NCBI GenBank assembly: GCA_902537415.1
Contig: CACBBC010000001.1
Span: 1-64,000 of the forward strand
DNA from: an uncultured Alphaproteobacteria bacterium
GTDB lineage: Bacteria > Pseudomonadota > Alphaproteobacteria > Rhodobacterales > Rhodobacteraceae
Direction of reading: 5' to 3'
DNA length: 64,000 nt
Positions 9,493 to 19,988 of this stretch are shown here, piece after piece. A program made the translations under genes and the position numbers. The notes below the pieces were generated by a model. It saw only the letters and a list, made by a program, of their open reading frames with translations. It made no database searches and was not told the DNA's origin. Position 1 is the first letter of the stretch, and the number at the start of each line of letters is the position of its first letter.

Positions 9493-10269
9493 ATGAGTTC
9501 AATTGCTATATTTAGAGTTTCAATTGTTTTAGCTTTGACAATAACGCTTATGCCTATGTATCTGCTTGGGTTAGCGCTAGATTATTTATTCGGACAAAGG
9601 ATTATTGTTTTGCTTATCAAAAAGTTTTGGTCTAGAGCTGTGATGAAGACAATTGGCATAGAATGGGAGTTAGTAGGGCTAAAGAGCGAGGCTCATGTTT
9701 TTGTCTCCAACCACATTTCATGGATTGATATTTTGGCTATCAATAGCATTCTCGATGTGGTCTTTATTGCAAAAAAAGAGGTTAGATCTTGGCCAGGCTT
9801 GGGGGTCCTTGCAGCTTTAGGGCAAACAATATTTATAGAAAGAAAATCTTTAAATGCACTTTCGCATAAGCGGGCTGTGGAAGAATGTTTAAAAAAAGGC
9901 CAAAGCATATTCTTCTTTCCAGAGGGCACAAGTACCGACGGATCAATCATTAAGCAATTTAAATCATCCCTATTTGAAGTTTGTTATGGTGAAACATTTA
10001 AAGAAAAGATTTTAGCGTCCGTTCAGCCTCTGACAATTATCTACAAGTCACCAATACAAAATGACCCTGGTTTTTATAGTTTTTGGAGAGAAGAGGATAC
10101 AATCTTTGAAAACATAAAAAAAATCATCAAGAAAGTACGCCACGGCAGGGTCCGCTTAGTATTCCATAATCCAATTGAATTCAACACATGCGGTGACCGA
10201 AAGCATTTAAGTTACGCTTGTTACAAAGCGGTTAAGAATGGTTTAGTAAGCTCAGAAAACTCATTTTAG
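9493..10269 (+). CDS. plsC: 1-acyl-sn-glycerol-3-phosphate acyltransferase (PlsC family)
   Basis: This 258-residue membrane-associated protein transfers an acyl group to lysophosphatidate or a related lysolipid. It has an N-terminal membrane segment (about 5-30), the catalytic NHISWID (HX4D) near 73-79 and [10 protein letters not shown] near 140. An OlsA or lyso-ornithine-lipid role is possible, as the family is hard to separate by motif. Its last 9 nt overlap the end of the convergent enolase gene. Confidence 0.88.
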   Translation: MSSIAIFRVSIVLALTITLMPMYLLGLALDYLFGQRIIVLLIKKFWSRAVMKTIGIEWELVGLKSEAHVFVSNHISWIDILAINSILDVVFIAKKEVRSWPGLGVLAALGQTIFIERKSLNALSHKRAVEECLKKGQSIFFFPEGTSTDGSIIKQFKSSLFEVCYGETFKEKILASVQPLTIIYKSPIQNDPGFYSFWREEDTIFENIKKIIKKVRHGRVRLVFHNPIEFNTCGDRKHLSYACYKAVKNGLVSSENSF

Positions 10270-11550
10270 GATATCAGTACCAATATACTGAGCATTTTGC
10301 CCAATTTCTTCCTCTATACGTAAAAGTTGATTATATTTTGCCAACCTGTCACTTCTCGATAATGATCCAGTCTTTATTTGAGTGCACCCGGTAGCCACTG
10401 CTAGATCAGCTATAAATGTATCCTCTGTTTCTCCAGATCTGTGAGACATTATACAGGAATAATTATTTTCCTGAGCTAGTGAAATTGTCTCTACAGTTTC
10501 ACTTAATGTGCCTATTTGATTTGGTTTAATCAGGATTGCATTCCCTGCACGTCTTTCTATCCCCTCTCTGAGTCGGATTTTGTTGGTAACAAATAAATCA
10601 TCTCCCACCAATTGTACTTTTGGACTTAGGGCTTCAGTGAGCAGTTCCCACCCTTCCCAATCATCCTCAGCCATTCCATCTTCAATAGAGAAAATAGGAT
10701 ACATCTTGCATAGGCTCTCTAGGTTTGCTGCATTTTCGTCCGCTGATAAAGATTTATTTTCACCCACCAAGTTATATCTGTGATTTTCGTAATATTCTGT
10801 TGATGCACAATCAAGAGCTAAATAAAAATCTTTCTCTAAAATGTATCCACAAGATTTGATTGCCTTCACAATTGCATCTAGGGCTCTCTCAGTACTTTCC
10901 AAAGCTGGAGCAAAACCTCCTTCATCGCCGATATTTGTACTAAATCCATCTGTCTTTAGATTATTTTTAAGTGTTTGAAAAACTTCGCATGACATTTGTA
11001 TGGCCTTACTGAAAGTTTTTGCCCCAATGGGCATAATCATAAACTCTTGAAAATCGATGGTGTTATCCGCGTGACTGCCCCCGTTAATTATATTCATTAA
11101 AGGTACTGGGAGTTTATACTCCTTGACGGATCCTAGGTACTTAAAGAGCGACTGATTTTTTAAAATAGACGCTGCTCTAGCTGTTGCTAGAGAAACTCCC
11201 AACATGGCATTACCACCTAAATTGGACTTATTTGGTGTGCCGTCCAATTGAATTAGCATATCGTCGATTTTCTTTTGGTCTAATGGATCTTGGCCTTTTA
11301 AGTACGGAGTTATTTTTTCATTTATATTTTTAACAGCTGTTCTTACCCCCTTCCCCAAATACCTTGTTGAATTATAATCTCGCAACTCTGAGGCTTCGTG
11401 GCTGCCGGTAGAGGCCCCAGAGGGAACTGAAGCTCTACCAAAAGAACCATCTATCAGAAATACATCAACTTCAATGGTAGGGTGCCCTCTGCTATCAATT
11501 ATCTCACGTGCTATTATTCGATCAATGGTTCTTGTCAATTTTTTTTCCAT
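10261..11550 (-). CDS. eno: Enolase
   Basis: Enolase interconverts 2-phosphoglycerate and phosphoenolpyruvate in glycolysis. The protein is 429 residues and shows [11 protein letters not shown] at the N-terminus, GASTGSHEA, the Mg-binding Asp/Glu in [20 protein letters not shown] and [10 protein letters not shown], and the catalytic Lys in [10 protein letters not shown] and SHRSGETED. The ATG at 11550 overlaps the mur reading frame by 29 nt. A TTG at 11538 preceded by GGA is an alternative start closer to the family N-terminus. Confidence 0.97.
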   Translation of the reverse strand: MEKKLTRTIDRIIAREIIDSRGHPTIEVDVFLIDGSFGRASVPSGASTGSHEASELRDYNSTRYLGKGVRTAVKNINEKITPYLKGQDPLDQKKIDDMLIQLDGTPNKSNLGGNAMLGVSLATARAASILKNQSLFKYLGSVKEYKLPVPLMNIINGGSHADNTIDFQEFMIMPIGAKTFSKAIQMSCEVFQTLKNNLKTDGFSTNIGDEGGFAPALESTERALDAIVKAIKSCGYILEKDFYLALDCASTEYYENHRYNLVGENKSLSADENAANLESLCKMYPIFSIEDGMAEDDWEGWELLTEALSPKVQLVGDDLFVTNKIRLREGIERRAGNAILIKPNQIGTLSETVETISLAQENNYSCIMSHRSGETEDTFIADLAVATGCTQIKTGSLSRSDRLAKYNQLLRIEEEIGQNAQYIGTDILK

Positions 11551-11941
11551 ATAGTTCTAGTTTGTGTCCGATTAGCTTATAGCCTAGCTTCTTAGCTATT
11601 TTCTTTTGTATATGCTCAATTTCTTCATCAATGAACTCTATGACTTTACCAGTATCTAGATCGATTAAATGATCATGATGTTTTCTCACCGCATCTTCGA
11701 ATCTTGATCGACCGTCGTTAAATTCTAATTTTTCAAGAATACCAGCATTCTTTAAAGTTTTAACCGTCCTATACACCGTTGCTATTGATACTTTACTGTC
11801 GATTTTGTTTGCTCTTTCGAATAAAGTTTCAACATCCGGATGATCGTCAGAGTCTTCTAGCACCTTAATGATTAATCGCCTCTGCCCGGTCATTCTGATG
11901 CCAACTTTTTTACATCTTGAAGATATTGTTTCAATTATCAT
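11522..11941 (-). CDS. mur: Fur-family metalloregulator, Mur/alphaproteobacterial Fur type
   Basis: A winged-helix repressor of about 139 residues. The DNA-binding part has RMTGQRRLI and [13 protein letters not shown]; the metal site region is [17 protein letters not shown]. The usual E. coli Fur cysteines in this block are replaced (IDLDTG), as in alphaproteobacterial Mur, which senses manganese or iron. The frame is open to 11980, but the ATG at 11941 gives the family N-terminus and only an 11-nt overlap with mazG. It overlaps eno, so mazG-mur-eno form a tightly packed unit. Whether it is Mur or another Fur subgroup needs a phylogeny. Confidence 0.85.
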   Translation of the reverse strand: MIIETISSRCKKVGIRMTGQRRLIIKVLEDSDDHPDVETLFERANKIDSKVSIATVYRTVKTLKNAGILEKLEFNDGRSRFEDAVRKHHDHLIDLDTGKVIEFIDEEIEHIQKKIAKKLGYKLIGHKLELYGKKIDKNH

Positions 11942-12773
11942 TTTTTTTGAGCAAGTCTTTAGCATGCTCCCATATTTCATGTAATTTTTTATCCGTCAGA
12001 TGTTTATCAGATATTTTCTCAGCCTTGATTAACTTAATTGACTCACTTATTCTTTTTTTGAATTTTTTGATTGAAACATCTAAGCTTTTCTCCGGGTCTA
12101 CATCAAGTTTTCGCCCCAGATTAACAATAGAAAACAGAACATCTCCAAACTCTTCCTCTATGAAAATTTTCTTATTAGTTTCACAAGCATGCCAAAGTTC
12201 TTTCACTTCTTCGTTTATCTTGCTGAGAACCTCCGATGAATTGGTCCAATCAAAATTTAGTTGTGAGGCTTTTTTTTGAACCTTTGCGGCATGAGCCAGT
12301 GCAGGAAGTGATAGGGGCACGTCTTCAAAAAATTTCTCAGGATCTTTTGTATTATTTTTTTCCAGAGATTTAATTTTTTCCCAATTATCTTTCACTTCCT
12401 TTGTTGAAATACTGCTTCCGTCTCGTTTTTCTTTGTTGAATACATGAGGATGCCTGAAGATCATTTTATCACAAATATCTTGGACTACGTCATCAAAGGT
12501 AAAGCCATAATCTTTCTCAGCTATATGGCAATGAAACGCTATCTGAAATAAAAGATCTCCGAGCTCACTTTTTATTGCGTCCTTTTTGTTCAAAGAAATG
12601 GCGTGCTGAAGTTCGTGCGCTTCTTCGATACAATAATGTGCTATGCTTTTGTTATCTTGCTCAATATCCCAAGGGCACCCAGATATAGGATCTCTCAGTC
12701 TCTCAACTAATGACTCTAGTCTTTGTATTCCAATATTACGGTTGTAGACTTTGTCATTTTTTGGTTTATCCAT
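11931..12773 (-). CDS. mazG: Nucleoside triphosphate pyrophosphohydrolase MazG
   Basis: MazG hydrolyses NTPs/dNTPs to monophosphates and pyrophosphate, a housecleaning function. Two MazG repeats are visible: CPWDIEQDNKSIAHY with EEAHEL and ELGDLLFQIAFH in the first, and FDWTNSSEVL with EEVKEL and EEFGDVLFSIVNL in the second. I start at the ATG at 12773 (280 residues) because the upstream open frame would overlap gpt and is not family-like. AGGA lies 12 nt upstream. Confidence 0.93.
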   Translation of the reverse strand: MDKPKNDKVYNRNIGIQRLESLVERLRDPISGCPWDIEQDNKSIAHYCIEEAHELQHAISLNKKDAIKSELGDLLFQIAFHCHIAEKDYGFTFDDVVQDICDKMIFRHPHVFNKEKRDGSSISTKEVKDNWEKIKSLEKNNTKDPEKFFEDVPLSLPALAHAAKVQKKASQLNFDWTNSSEVLSKINEEVKELWHACETNKKIFIEEEFGDVLFSIVNLGRKLDVDPEKSLDVSIKKFKKRISESIKLIKAEKISDKHLTDKKLHEIWEHAKDLLKKNDN

Positions 12774-12793
12774 GAAAATATTTATCCTGTTAT

Positions 12794-13294
12794 CTACCCT
12801 TCGCCTTTGTAAGGGGCCACATACTGTAGGGCCATGTCCCATGGGAAAAATATCCACGTATCTTGACTGACTTCTGTTATGAAAGTGTCTAGCGAATCTT
12901 TGCCCAATGGTTTAGCATATACGGCTGCGTAGTGTGCTTTTGGATATAAGCTTCTTATGGTGTAAAAGGTTTTTCCCGTATCGACCAAGTCATCAACAAT
13001 AAGTATTCCATCTCCGTTCCCTATATAAACTTCTGCAGGGCTCTTTAGAATTTTAGCTTCAGACTGCACTTGATGGTCATAAGATTTAACGCTAATTGTT
13101 TCCACAACTCTTAAGTCCAGCTCTCTCGCTACAACCATTGCAGGAACCATACCGCCCCTTGTAACAGCTACTACAGCTTTCCAACTACCCTTTTGAGGAG
13201 ATATTTTCTCCAAGCGCCACGCAAGCGCCCTTGAGTCTCTATGGATTTGCTCCCAAGATATATGAAATCCTTTTTCGTGAGGTAACGTTTCCAT
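12794..13294 (-). CDS. gpt: Xanthine-guanine phosphoribosyltransferase
   Basis: This 166-residue type I phosphoribosyltransferase salvages xanthine and guanine. The PRPP loop [13 protein letters not shown] lies at about 97-109, and the start [20 protein letters not shown] matches proteobacterial Gpt. It is packed between fabI (5 nt) and mazG (20 nt) on the same strand, so fabI-gpt-mazG-mur-eno look like one unit. Confidence 0.93.
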   Translation of the reverse strand: METLPHEKGFHISWEQIHRDSRALAWRLEKISPQKGSWKAVVAVTRGGMVPAMVVARELDLRVVETISVKSYDHQVQSEAKILKSPAEVYIGNGDGILIVDDLVDTGKTFYTIRSLYPKAHYAAVYAKPLGKDSLDTFITEVSQDTWIFFPWDMALQYVAPYKGEG

Positions 13295-13299
13295 ATTTT

Positions 13300-14115
13300 T
13301 TACTCTTTTCTGCCGGTAACCACATCTATATCAGGGGCATCTTCCGCCTTCATTCCCACGATATTATATCCGGCATCGACATGCAAATTTTCACCAGTAA
13401 TTCCAGAAGATAGGTCCGATAAAAGAAAAAGCGAAGCGTTCCCCACTTCATCTTGAGTAACATTTCGCCTCAAAGGCGAATTTAATTCATTCCATTTCAT
13501 AATATATCTAAAGTCCCCGATTCCAGAAGCAGCTAATGTCTTTACTGTCCCAGCACTTATCGCGTTTACTCTAATATTTTTTTTACCTAAATCCATCGCC
13601 ATATATCGTACGGATGCTTCTAATGCTGCTTTTGCAACACCCATAACGTTATAATGAGGTAACACTTTCTCAGAGCCGTAGTAGGTCAATGTTATTATTG
13701 AGCCTCCCTGTGTCATTATTTTTTCTGCCTCCTGAGTAACGGCAGTAAAAGAGTATACAGAAATGTCCATTGTGGATAAGAAATTCTGTTTTGACGTATC
13801 TACATATCTTCCTCTCAATTCATTCTTATCTGAAAAACCAATAGCGTGAACCAGGAAGTCGATATCGTTCCATTCATCTTTAATTTTTGCGAACGTTTCT
13901 TTTATCGCGCTCTGATCCGCGACATCACACTCTAAGATGAAACTAGACCCAACACTTTCGGCTAATGGTATTATTCTCTTTTTTAGAGCATCACCTTGAT
14001 AGGTGAAAGCTAATTTTGCCCCCTGGGAGCTGCATGATTTTGCTATACCCCATGCAATCGACCTCTCATTTGCTACGCCCATTATCAAGCCTTTTTTACC
14101 AGATAGCAGACCCAT
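13300..14115 (-). CDS. fabI: Enoyl-[acyl-carrier-protein] reductase (NADH)
   Basis: FabI reduces trans-2-enoyl-ACP in fatty-acid elongation. The 271-residue SDR has the N-terminal NAD motif [13 protein letters not shown] and the FabI-type catalytic block [13 protein letters not shown] (Tyr-x6-Lys). The start has GGGAG about 10 nt upstream. On the minus strand a perfect TATAAT lies at 14150-14155, a likely -10, although no clear -35 precedes it because that stretch is poly-A. Divergent from pdxH. Confidence 0.96.
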   Translation of the reverse strand: MGLLSGKKGLIMGVANERSIAWGIAKSCSSQGAKLAFTYQGDALKKRIIPLAESVGSSFILECDVADQSAIKETFAKIKDEWNDIDFLVHAIGFSDKNELRGRYVDTSKQNFLSTMDISVYSFTAVTQEAEKIMTQGGSIITLTYYGSEKVLPHYNVMGVAKAALEASVRYMAMDLGKKNIRVNAISAGTVKTLAASGIGDFRYIMKWNELNSPLRRNVTQDEVGNASLFLLSDLSSGITGENLHVDAGYNIVGMKAEDAPDIDVVTGRKE

Positions 14116-14214
14116 TTGTTAAATCTCCCTGTGAATCTATTGAAATAAAATTATATAAAGGATAGTGATTTTTTTTTTAAATGCCATAACTGAGATAAAA
14201 AAATTGGGAATAAA

Positions 14215-14826
14215 ATGGAAAGTACGTTTGATGAAAAGTTATTTGCGGGGGAGGAACCTTTTAGGATCTTCCGTAGATGGTTAGAAGAAGCAAGAGAGAC
14301 AGAGATTAATGACCCTGATGCGATTGCGTTAGCTACTGTTGATAAGGAAGGCTTGCCTAACGTGAGAATGGTCTTGCTGCGAATCATTGAGGAAGATGCT
14401 TTTGTTTTTTTCACTAATTACGGTTCGAAAAAAGCGCAAGAAGCTTTGTTAACTAATAAAGTAGCGTTCAATATACATTGGAAGTCATTAAGAAGGCAGA
14501 TAAGAGTTAGAGGTTATGTTGAGAAAGAAGATGGAATAACTGCAGATAAATATTTTTCTGAGAGAGAGGTTGGTTCTCAAACTGCGGCTTGGGCCTCTAA
14601 ACAGAGCGAGACATTAAATGATAGACAGGAGCTCATAGAAAGATGGCAATCTTATAAAGATCAATTTGGGACAAATGTAGGAAGGCCAGATTTTTGGGGA
14701 GGTATACGCATTAAACCAATTCAAATTGAATTTTGGGCTGATGGACAATATAGACTGCATGATAGGTTTCTTTGGGAAAGAGAGCTAGGAGAAAAGTCTT
14801 GGAGTGTTCGTAGGTTGTATCCTTAA
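14215..14826 (+). CDS. pdxH: Pyridoxamine/pyridoxine 5'-phosphate oxidase
   Basis: PdxH makes pyridoxal 5'-phosphate using FMN and oxygen. The 203-residue split-barrel protein shows the FMN block RMVLLR, NIHWKSLRRQIRVRG, SQTAAWASKQS (substrate and FMN contacts) and the C-terminal RLHDRFLWER and RLYP. It stands alone between divergent fabI and the cold-shock gene. Confidence 0.95.
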   Translation: MESTFDEKLFAGEEPFRIFRRWLEEARETEINDPDAIALATVDKEGLPNVRMVLLRIIEEDAFVFFTNYGSKKAQEALLTNKVAFNIHWKSLRRQIRVRGYVEKEDGITADKYFSEREVGSQTAAWASKQSETLNDRQELIERWQSYKDQFGTNVGRPDFWGGIRIKPIQIEFWADGQYRLHDRFLWERELGEKSWSVRRLYP

Positions 14827-14898
14827 TTCTTTTACTGTTTTTTTTTAAAATTTTGTTATACTCTGTTCTGAGTGTGCTTGTAGCGTAGGAGTGGTTGA

Positions 14899-15399
14899 TT
14901 GAGTGTTAAATTGAAGGGAACAGTTAAGTGGTTTGACACTACGAAGGGTTTTGGATTTCTGCTTGCTGATGATGGTAACGGCGACGTCCTTCTGCATGCT
15001 AATGTACTTAGAAATTTTGGAAGAGGGTCGGTCGTTGAAGGTTCATTAGTAGAGTTTGAAGTTCAGGATACCGACAAGGGTAGACAGGTATCAATCATTC
15101 ATAGCTTGAATGTTCCTAATGAGACTAGTGAGGGTTTAGAAGAGAGTGAGGAGTTTGGTATACCAGATGTGTCTGGAGTTGAAATGGTACCAGCGCGTGT
15201 TAAATGGTTTGATAAATCAAAGGGGTTCGGCTTCGCAAATGTTTATAAGTCGCATGAAGACATCTTTCTCCACATGGAGATCCTTAGGCATTTCGGTTTT
15301 TCTGATTTGCAAGCCGGAGAAGCGGTGGTACTGCAAGTAGTTGACGGCCCAAGAGGAAAAATGGCCGGAGCTGTACACTCTTGGGATAATATTTCTTGA
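14899..15399 (+). CDS. Two-domain cold-shock protein
   Basis: This 166-residue protein has two cold-shock domains. The first has VKWFDTTKGFGFL (about 9-21) and the second VKWFDKSKGFGFA (about 100-112), each with RNP1-like aromatics and DVLLH or DIFLH as RNP2. A linker rich in Glu/Ser separates them. Double CSD proteins are common in alphaproteobacteria and bind single-stranded nucleic acid. The start is TTG with a strong AGGAG 7 nt upstream, and no ATG alternative gives the first domain. Confidence 0.93.
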   Translation: MSVKLKGTVKWFDTTKGFGFLLADDGNGDVLLHANVLRNFGRGSVVEGSLVEFEVQDTDKGRQVSIIHSLNVPNETSEGLEESEEFGIPDVSGVEMVPARVKWFDKSKGFGFANVYKSHEDIFLHMEILRHFGFSDLQAGEAVVLQVVDGPRGKMAGAVHSWDNIS

Positions 15400-15459
15400 A
15401 AGATAGCTATTTTTGGTCCAACAATGGTGCACGCAGTTAGCGTGTTTTCCGATGATTCG

Positions 15460-15536
15460 CGGGGCGTGGCGCAGCCTGGTAGCGCGACGGTTTTGGGTAC
15501 CGTAGGTCGTGAGTTCGAATCTCGCCGCCCCGACCA
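15460..15536 (+). tRNA. tRNA-Pro (anticodon UGG)
   Basis: A complete cloverleaf: acceptor CGGGGCG pairs with CGCCCCG, the anticodon stem ACGGT/ACCGT encloses loop TTTGGGT (anticodon TGG), the T arm contains GTTCGAAT, and CCA is encoded at 15534-15536. Confidence 0.97.
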
Positions 15537-15610
15537 CATCCAATGGTGAGAGCAAGTTGATACTTGGCTATAGTCCAGAAAAAACCAACAGCCATTCCCC
15601 AAGAATTGGT

Positions 15611-15653
15611 GTCAACAAAAAAATTTTTCTTTTTTTAAAAAATTTTTGTTGAC
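15611..15653. repeat. AT-rich inverted repeat in the nrdJ leader
   Basis: GTCAACAAAAA at 15611-15621 pairs perfectly with TTTTTGTTGAC at 15643-15653, and the A/T tracts between can extend the pairing. It lies about 150 nt upstream of the nrdJ ATG and 75 nt after tRNA-Pro. It could be an operator, a terminator-like fold after the tRNA, or a bent-DNA promoter element. No NrdR box pair or cobalamin riboswitch was recognisable. Confidence 0.45.
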
Positions 15654-15799
15654 CAGGGGGTGCTTTATCGCGCAAGTTGTATGTCAGGCGTAAAAAACAT
15701 CAAGATGTAGTATGCGAGATAACAACACGACAGTTGTTTCAGAGTTGCTTTGTTGTTTGGTCAAATAACCATTGTAGAAAAAAATTGGGGACGAGCATA

Positions 15800-18700
15800 A
15801 TGAAATTCGAACGAAAAAACACTATTGAAGGCAGAGAAATCTACGAGAACATGGACTTCAAAACGACTGATTCAGAAATCAGAAATCCTGATGGTTCAAT
15901 TGTGTTTAGTGCACAGAATATTGAAATTCCAGATGCTTGGAGTCAAGTTGCCGCTGACGTGTTAGCACAAAAATATTTCAGAAAAGCAGGTGTGCCAAAA
16001 ATACTGAAGAAAGTACATGAGGAAGGAGTGCCGATTTTTCTTCAACGGAGCATCGAGGATACAGGTGCGTTGGAGAAATTAGACCCCGACCAAAGATATT
16101 CTAGTGAAACGACAGCTAGACAGGTTTTCGATCGCTTGGCAGGCGCTTGGGCATATTGGGGCTGGAAGGGAAACTATTTTGACAGTGAAAGAGATGCAAG
16201 AATTTATTATGATGAGATGAGGTATATCCTTGCCAATCAAATGGGAGCACCTAACTCTCCTCAGTGGTTTAACACTGGGTTGCATTGGGCCTATGGGATT
16301 GATGGCCCTAGTCAGGGCCATTTTTATGTTGATTATAAGACACACAAATTAACAATGTCCAAATCTGCATATGAGCACCCCCAGCCCCACGCTTGTTTTA
16401 TTCAGTCAATCCAAGACGACTTGGTGAACGAAGGCGGAATAATGGATCTTTGGAAAAGAGAGGCAAGACTATTTAAGTATGGCTCAGGAACGGGAACGAA
16501 CTTCTCGACATTGAGGGGGAGCGCCGAAGGTTTAACAGGCGGTGGAAAGTCCTCAGGACTGATGTCTTTTTTAAAAATAGGTGACCGATCTGCAGGCGCG
16601 ATAAAATCGGGGGGAACCACAAGGCGAGCCGCAAAAATGGTAATATGCGATGTAGATCACCCTGATATTGAGGAATTTATAAACTGGAAAGTAATCGAAG
16701 AGCAAAAAGTGGCTGCGTTGGTTGCAGGGTCAAAGTTACACGAAAAAATGCTTAATAAGATCTTTGCAGCAGTAGACTCTGAAGGCGTCGATAAAAAAAA
16801 CAGCACAAACCCGAAGTTAAACAAGGAGCTAAAAAAGGCAATTAGAGAAGCACGTCAAAGTATGATACCCGATACTTACATAAACAGGATATTGGAATAT
16901 GCAAGACAAGGATATAAAGAGATATCTTTTCCAACCTATGACACCGATTGGGACTCTGAAGCATATTTGACTGTATCTGGCCAAAACTCAAATAACTCAG
17001 TGAGAGTGACAGACAGATTTTTAAAAGCTGTAAAAGAAAATAAAGATTGGGAACTTTTAAAAAGAACAGATGGTAAAGCTCTTAAAAAGGTCAAAGCACG
17101 AGAACTGTGGGATCAGATATCACACGCAGCGTGGTCCTGTGCGGACCCGGGTATCCAATATCACGATACCATAAATGCATGGCATACTTGCCCAGAAGAT
17201 GGAAATATACGCGCCTCCAATCCATGTTCTGAATATATGTTTCTTGATGATACTGCCTGTAATTTGGCGTCAATTAATCTTCTTAAGTATTTAAAAGAGG
17301 GAAGATTTGATCATGACAGTTTTATGCATTCAGTAGAACTATGGACTCTGAGTTTAGAGATTTCCGTCATGATGGCACAATTTCCCAGCAAGGAGATAGC
17401 AGAGGGATCCTTTGATTATAGAACGCTTGGATTAGGCTATGCTAATCTTGGGGGGTTACTCATGAATATGGGTCTATCATATGACAGTAAAGAGGGCAGG
17501 GCTATCTGCGGAGCAATAACGGCTTTAATGACAGGCACCTCTTATAAAACATCAGCAAAACTTGCTGGAGAGGTCGGATCGTTCAAAAGATTCACAAAAA
17601 ATAAAAAACATATGCTGAGAGTTATAAAAAATCATAAGAGGGCAGCGTTTGGCAAGGATAGCGGCTACGATAAGGTGAACGTCAATCCGGTGCCTCTAGA
17701 TACAAAGAACTGCCCGGACCCAAGTCTCGTTGCTGTTGCTCAAGATGAGTGGACACAAGCATTGTCTCTTGGAGAAAAGTTTGGGTTTAGAAATGCTCAG
17801 GTTTCTGTGATTGCGCCTACTGGAACGATCGGTCTAATAATGGATTGTGATACAACAGGAATTGAGCCTGACTTTGCGCTAGTCAAGTTCAAGAAGCTCG
17901 CAGGAGGCGGATATTTCAAAATAATAAACCAATCGGTTCCCAGCGCGCTAAAAGTACTGGGGTACGACCAGGAAAAAATCGACTCAATAGTCAATTATGC
18001 TGTAGGCAATGGCACTTTAGAAAACTGCCCAAAAATAAACTCGACCTCCTTATTAGGACACGGGTTCTCCTCGAAAGAAATTGAAAAAATTGAAAAAGCT
18101 CTGCCAACTGCTTTTGATATTAAGTTTGTTTTCAATCAATGGACATTGGGGCAAGAGTTTTGCCGAGATACGCTAGGAGTGCCGATGGACAAACTTAATG
18201 ACCCAAGCTTTAGTTTGCTAGCACACCTAGGCTTTAGTAACGAAGATATATCTCAGGCAAATGATTATGTTTGTGGAACAATGACTTTAGAGGGCGCTCC
18301 ATTCCTAGACGAAGCACACCTGCCAGTTTTTGATTGTGCCAACCCTTGTGGAAAGAAAGGGAAACGATATCTTTCAGTGGAGAGCCATATTTATATGATG
18401 GCTGCTGCGCAATCATTCATTTCTGGGGCTATTTCAAAAACAATAAATATGCCCGGCAATTCATCTATTAAGGATTGTAAGGATGCATACGAATTAAGCT
18501 GGTCGCTAGGCGTTAAGGCCAACGCTCTTTACAGAGATGGTTCAAAGCTTTCTCAACCTCTATCATCAGCATTAATTGACGATGAAGCTGATGAGTTAGA
18601 AGAAAATCTGAACCAAGAAGCTAGCGCTCAAAAAGTGTTGGAACAGATTGTTTATAAAGAAATAGTAAAAGGGCGGTCAAAGCTTCCTGAGAGACGGAAG

Positions 18701-19393
18701 GGTTATACACAAAAAGCAGTTGTAGGAGGACATAAAGTTTATCTTCGTACAGGCGAATATGGTGATGGGAAGCTGGGGGAGATATTCATAGACATGCATA
18801 AAGAGGGTGCTGCTTTTCGAGCTATGATGAACAACTTCGCTATCGCAGTCTCAGTGGGGTTACAATACGGTGTACCCCTTGATGAGTTTGTGGAGGCTTT
18901 TACGTTCACTAGATTTGAACCTGCTGGGCTTGTGCAAGGTAATGACACAATTAGAAATGCCACTTCAATTTTGGATTATATTTTTAGAGAGTTAGCTATA
19001 TCTTACTTAGATAGAACAGATTTGGCTCATTCCATACCTGAAGATAACCTCGACACTTTAGGCGAAAAAGTAGAGGCTGGTAGAGCCATTAAAAACGATG
19101 GCATAGGGAAAGCAGAGGGTTCTCTCGAAATGATTAAAGAGCTTTCCAGCTCTGGATATCTAAGAAAAAGATATCCAACAGTGAGAGATAAACCTCAAGA
19201 GAAAGCGGTAACCACAGGCAATTTAACAGGTGCTAATGTAAAAGGATCTCTACAAGTTTCAGATCAAATAACGAAAGCAAAGATGCAAGGATATGAAGGC
19301 GACCCCTGCAATGAATGTGGTAATTTCACGTTGGTGAGAAATGGAACTTGTTTGAAATGCAACACGTGCGGGAGTACCTCTGGCTGCAGCTAA
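15800..19393 (+). CDS. nrdJ: Adenosylcobalamin-dependent (class II) ribonucleotide reductase
   Basis: NrdJ reduces ribonucleotides to deoxyribonucleotides with a radical formed from adenosylcobalamin, so the cell needs vitamin B12 and can make dNTPs with or without oxygen. The protein is 1198 residues. Motifs are NSPQWFNTG, a conserved cysteine in HACFIQS (near 197), [16 protein letters not shown] (near 473, with catalytic Cys and Glu) and APTGTIG. The C-terminal about 27 residues hold a Cys-rich zinc-finger-like/redox motif ([13 protein letters not shown]). I start at the ATG at 15800; the open frame upstream to 15677 is not family-like. It converges on ilvH 5 nt away. Confidence 0.96.
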   Translation: MKFERKNTIEGREIYENMDFKTTDSEIRNPDGSIVFSAQNIEIPDAWSQVAADVLAQKYFRKAGVPKILKKVHEEGVPIFLQRSIEDTGALEKLDPDQRYSSETTARQVFDRLAGAWAYWGWKGNYFDSERDARIYYDEMRYILANQMGAPNSPQWFNTGLHWAYGIDGPSQGHFYVDYKTHKLTMSKSAYEHPQPHACFIQSIQDDLVNEGGIMDLWKREARLFKYGSGTGTNFSTLRGSAEGLTGGGKSSGLMSFLKIGDRSAGAIKSGGTTRRAAKMVICDVDHPDIEEFINWKVIEEQKVAALVAGSKLHEKMLNKIFAAVDSEGVDKKNSTNPKLNKELKKAIREARQSMIPDTYINRILEYARQGYKEISFPTYDTDWDSEAYLTVSGQNSNNSVRVTDRFLKAVKENKDWELLKRTDGKALKKVKARELWDQISHAAWSCADPGIQYHDTINAWHTCPEDGNIRASNPCSEYMFLDDTACNLASINLLKYLKEGRFDHDSFMHSVELWTLSLEISVMMAQFPSKEIAEGSFDYRTLGLGYANLGGLLMNMGLSYDSKEGRAICGAITALMTGTSYKTSAKLAGEVGSFKRFTKNKKHMLRVIKNHKRAAFGKDSGYDKVNVNPVPLDTKNCPDPSLVAVAQDEWTQALSLGEKFGFRNAQVSVIAPTGTIGLIMDCDTTGIEPDFALVKFKKLAGGGYFKIINQSVPSALKVLGYDQEKIDSIVNYAVGNGTLENCPKINSTSLLGHGFSSKEIEKIEKALPTAFDIKFVFNQWTLGQEFCRDTLGVPMDKLNDPSFSLLAHLGFSNEDISQANDYVCGTMTLEGAPFLDEAHLPVFDCANPCGKKGKRYLSVESHIYMMAAAQSFISGAISKTINMPGNSSIKDCKDAYELSWSLGVKANALYRDGSKLSQPLSSALIDDEADELEENLNQEASAQKVLEQIVYKEIVKGRSKLPERRKGYTQKAVVGGHKVYLRTGEYGDGKLGEIFIDMHKEGAAFRAMMNNFAIAVSVGLQYGVPLDEFVEAFTFTRFEPAGLVQGNDTIRNATSILDYIFRELAISYLDRTDLAHSIPEDNLDTLGEKVEAGRAIKNDGIGKAEGSLEMIKELSSSGYLRKRYPTVRDKPQEKAVTTGNLTGANVKGSLQVSDQITKAKMQGYEGDPCNECGNFTLVRNGTCLKCNTCGSTSGCS

Positions 19394-19398
19394 AAACG

Positions 19399-19965
19399 TT
19401 AGCTAGAATTGTCGCCCCTAAGTAATGCAACAATTCCTGTTCTGGCTATTTCTTTAAGACCCAAAGGAGCCATTAGCTCTGCAAATGCATCTATCTTCTC
19501 TGAAGTACCCGTGAGTTCGAACGTAAAGCTTTTCAAAGTGCTGTCAACGACTTTTGCCCTAAACACATCTGCAAGCCTCAAAGACTCTACTCGCTGATTG
19601 CCATTCGCAACAACCTTGAATATTGCAAGCTCTCGTTGAACAGCCTTACCTTTAAGAGTGAGATCTATTACCTCGTGAACAGGAACCATTCTGTTGAGTT
19701 GTGCCTTAATTTGGTTTATTACTTTTGGAGTTCCAGTTGTAACTATCGTAATTCTGGACCTATGTCCATCGGGATCCACCTCCGCAACTGTTAAGCTGTC
19801 AATGTTATAACCTCTGCCAGAAAATAAGCCAATAACCCTTGCTAAAACACCAGATTCGTTATCAACAATAATAGAAAGAGTATGTGCAGCTTCATAGTCA
19901 AGATTAGGATCCCTGAGATTGTAAGCGCTTTGTTTATTTACCCCTTTTTTCAATTTTAAAGACAT
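19399..19965 (-). CDS. ilvH: Acetolactate synthase small (regulatory) subunit
   Basis: The regulatory subunit of acetohydroxyacid synthase, giving valine feedback inhibition of branched-chain amino-acid synthesis. The N-terminal ACT domain (HTLSIIVDNESGVLARVIGLF at about 28-48) is followed by NIDSLTVAEVD and the C-terminal ALS_ss domain. It lies 23 nt after ilvB on the same transcript. Length (188) is slightly above the usual 160-170 owing to an N-terminal extension. Confidence 0.94.
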   Translation of the reverse strand: MSLKLKKGVNKQSAYNLRDPNLDYEAAHTLSIIVDNESGVLARVIGLFSGRGYNIDSLTVAEVDPDGHRSRITIVTTGTPKVINQIKAQLNRMVPVHEVIDLTLKGKAVQRELAIFKVVANGNQRVESLRLADVFRAKVVDSTLKSFTFELTGTSEKIDAFAELMAPLGLKEIARTGIVALLRGDNSS

Positions 19966-19988
19966 TTTCCAAGCTCTTTCCGTATTAG

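Noticed and set aside
15537-15799. Cobalamin riboswitch or NrdR boxes before nrdJ
   Set aside because: No recognisable B12 box or paired NrdR motif; only the AT-rich inverted repeat is evident.
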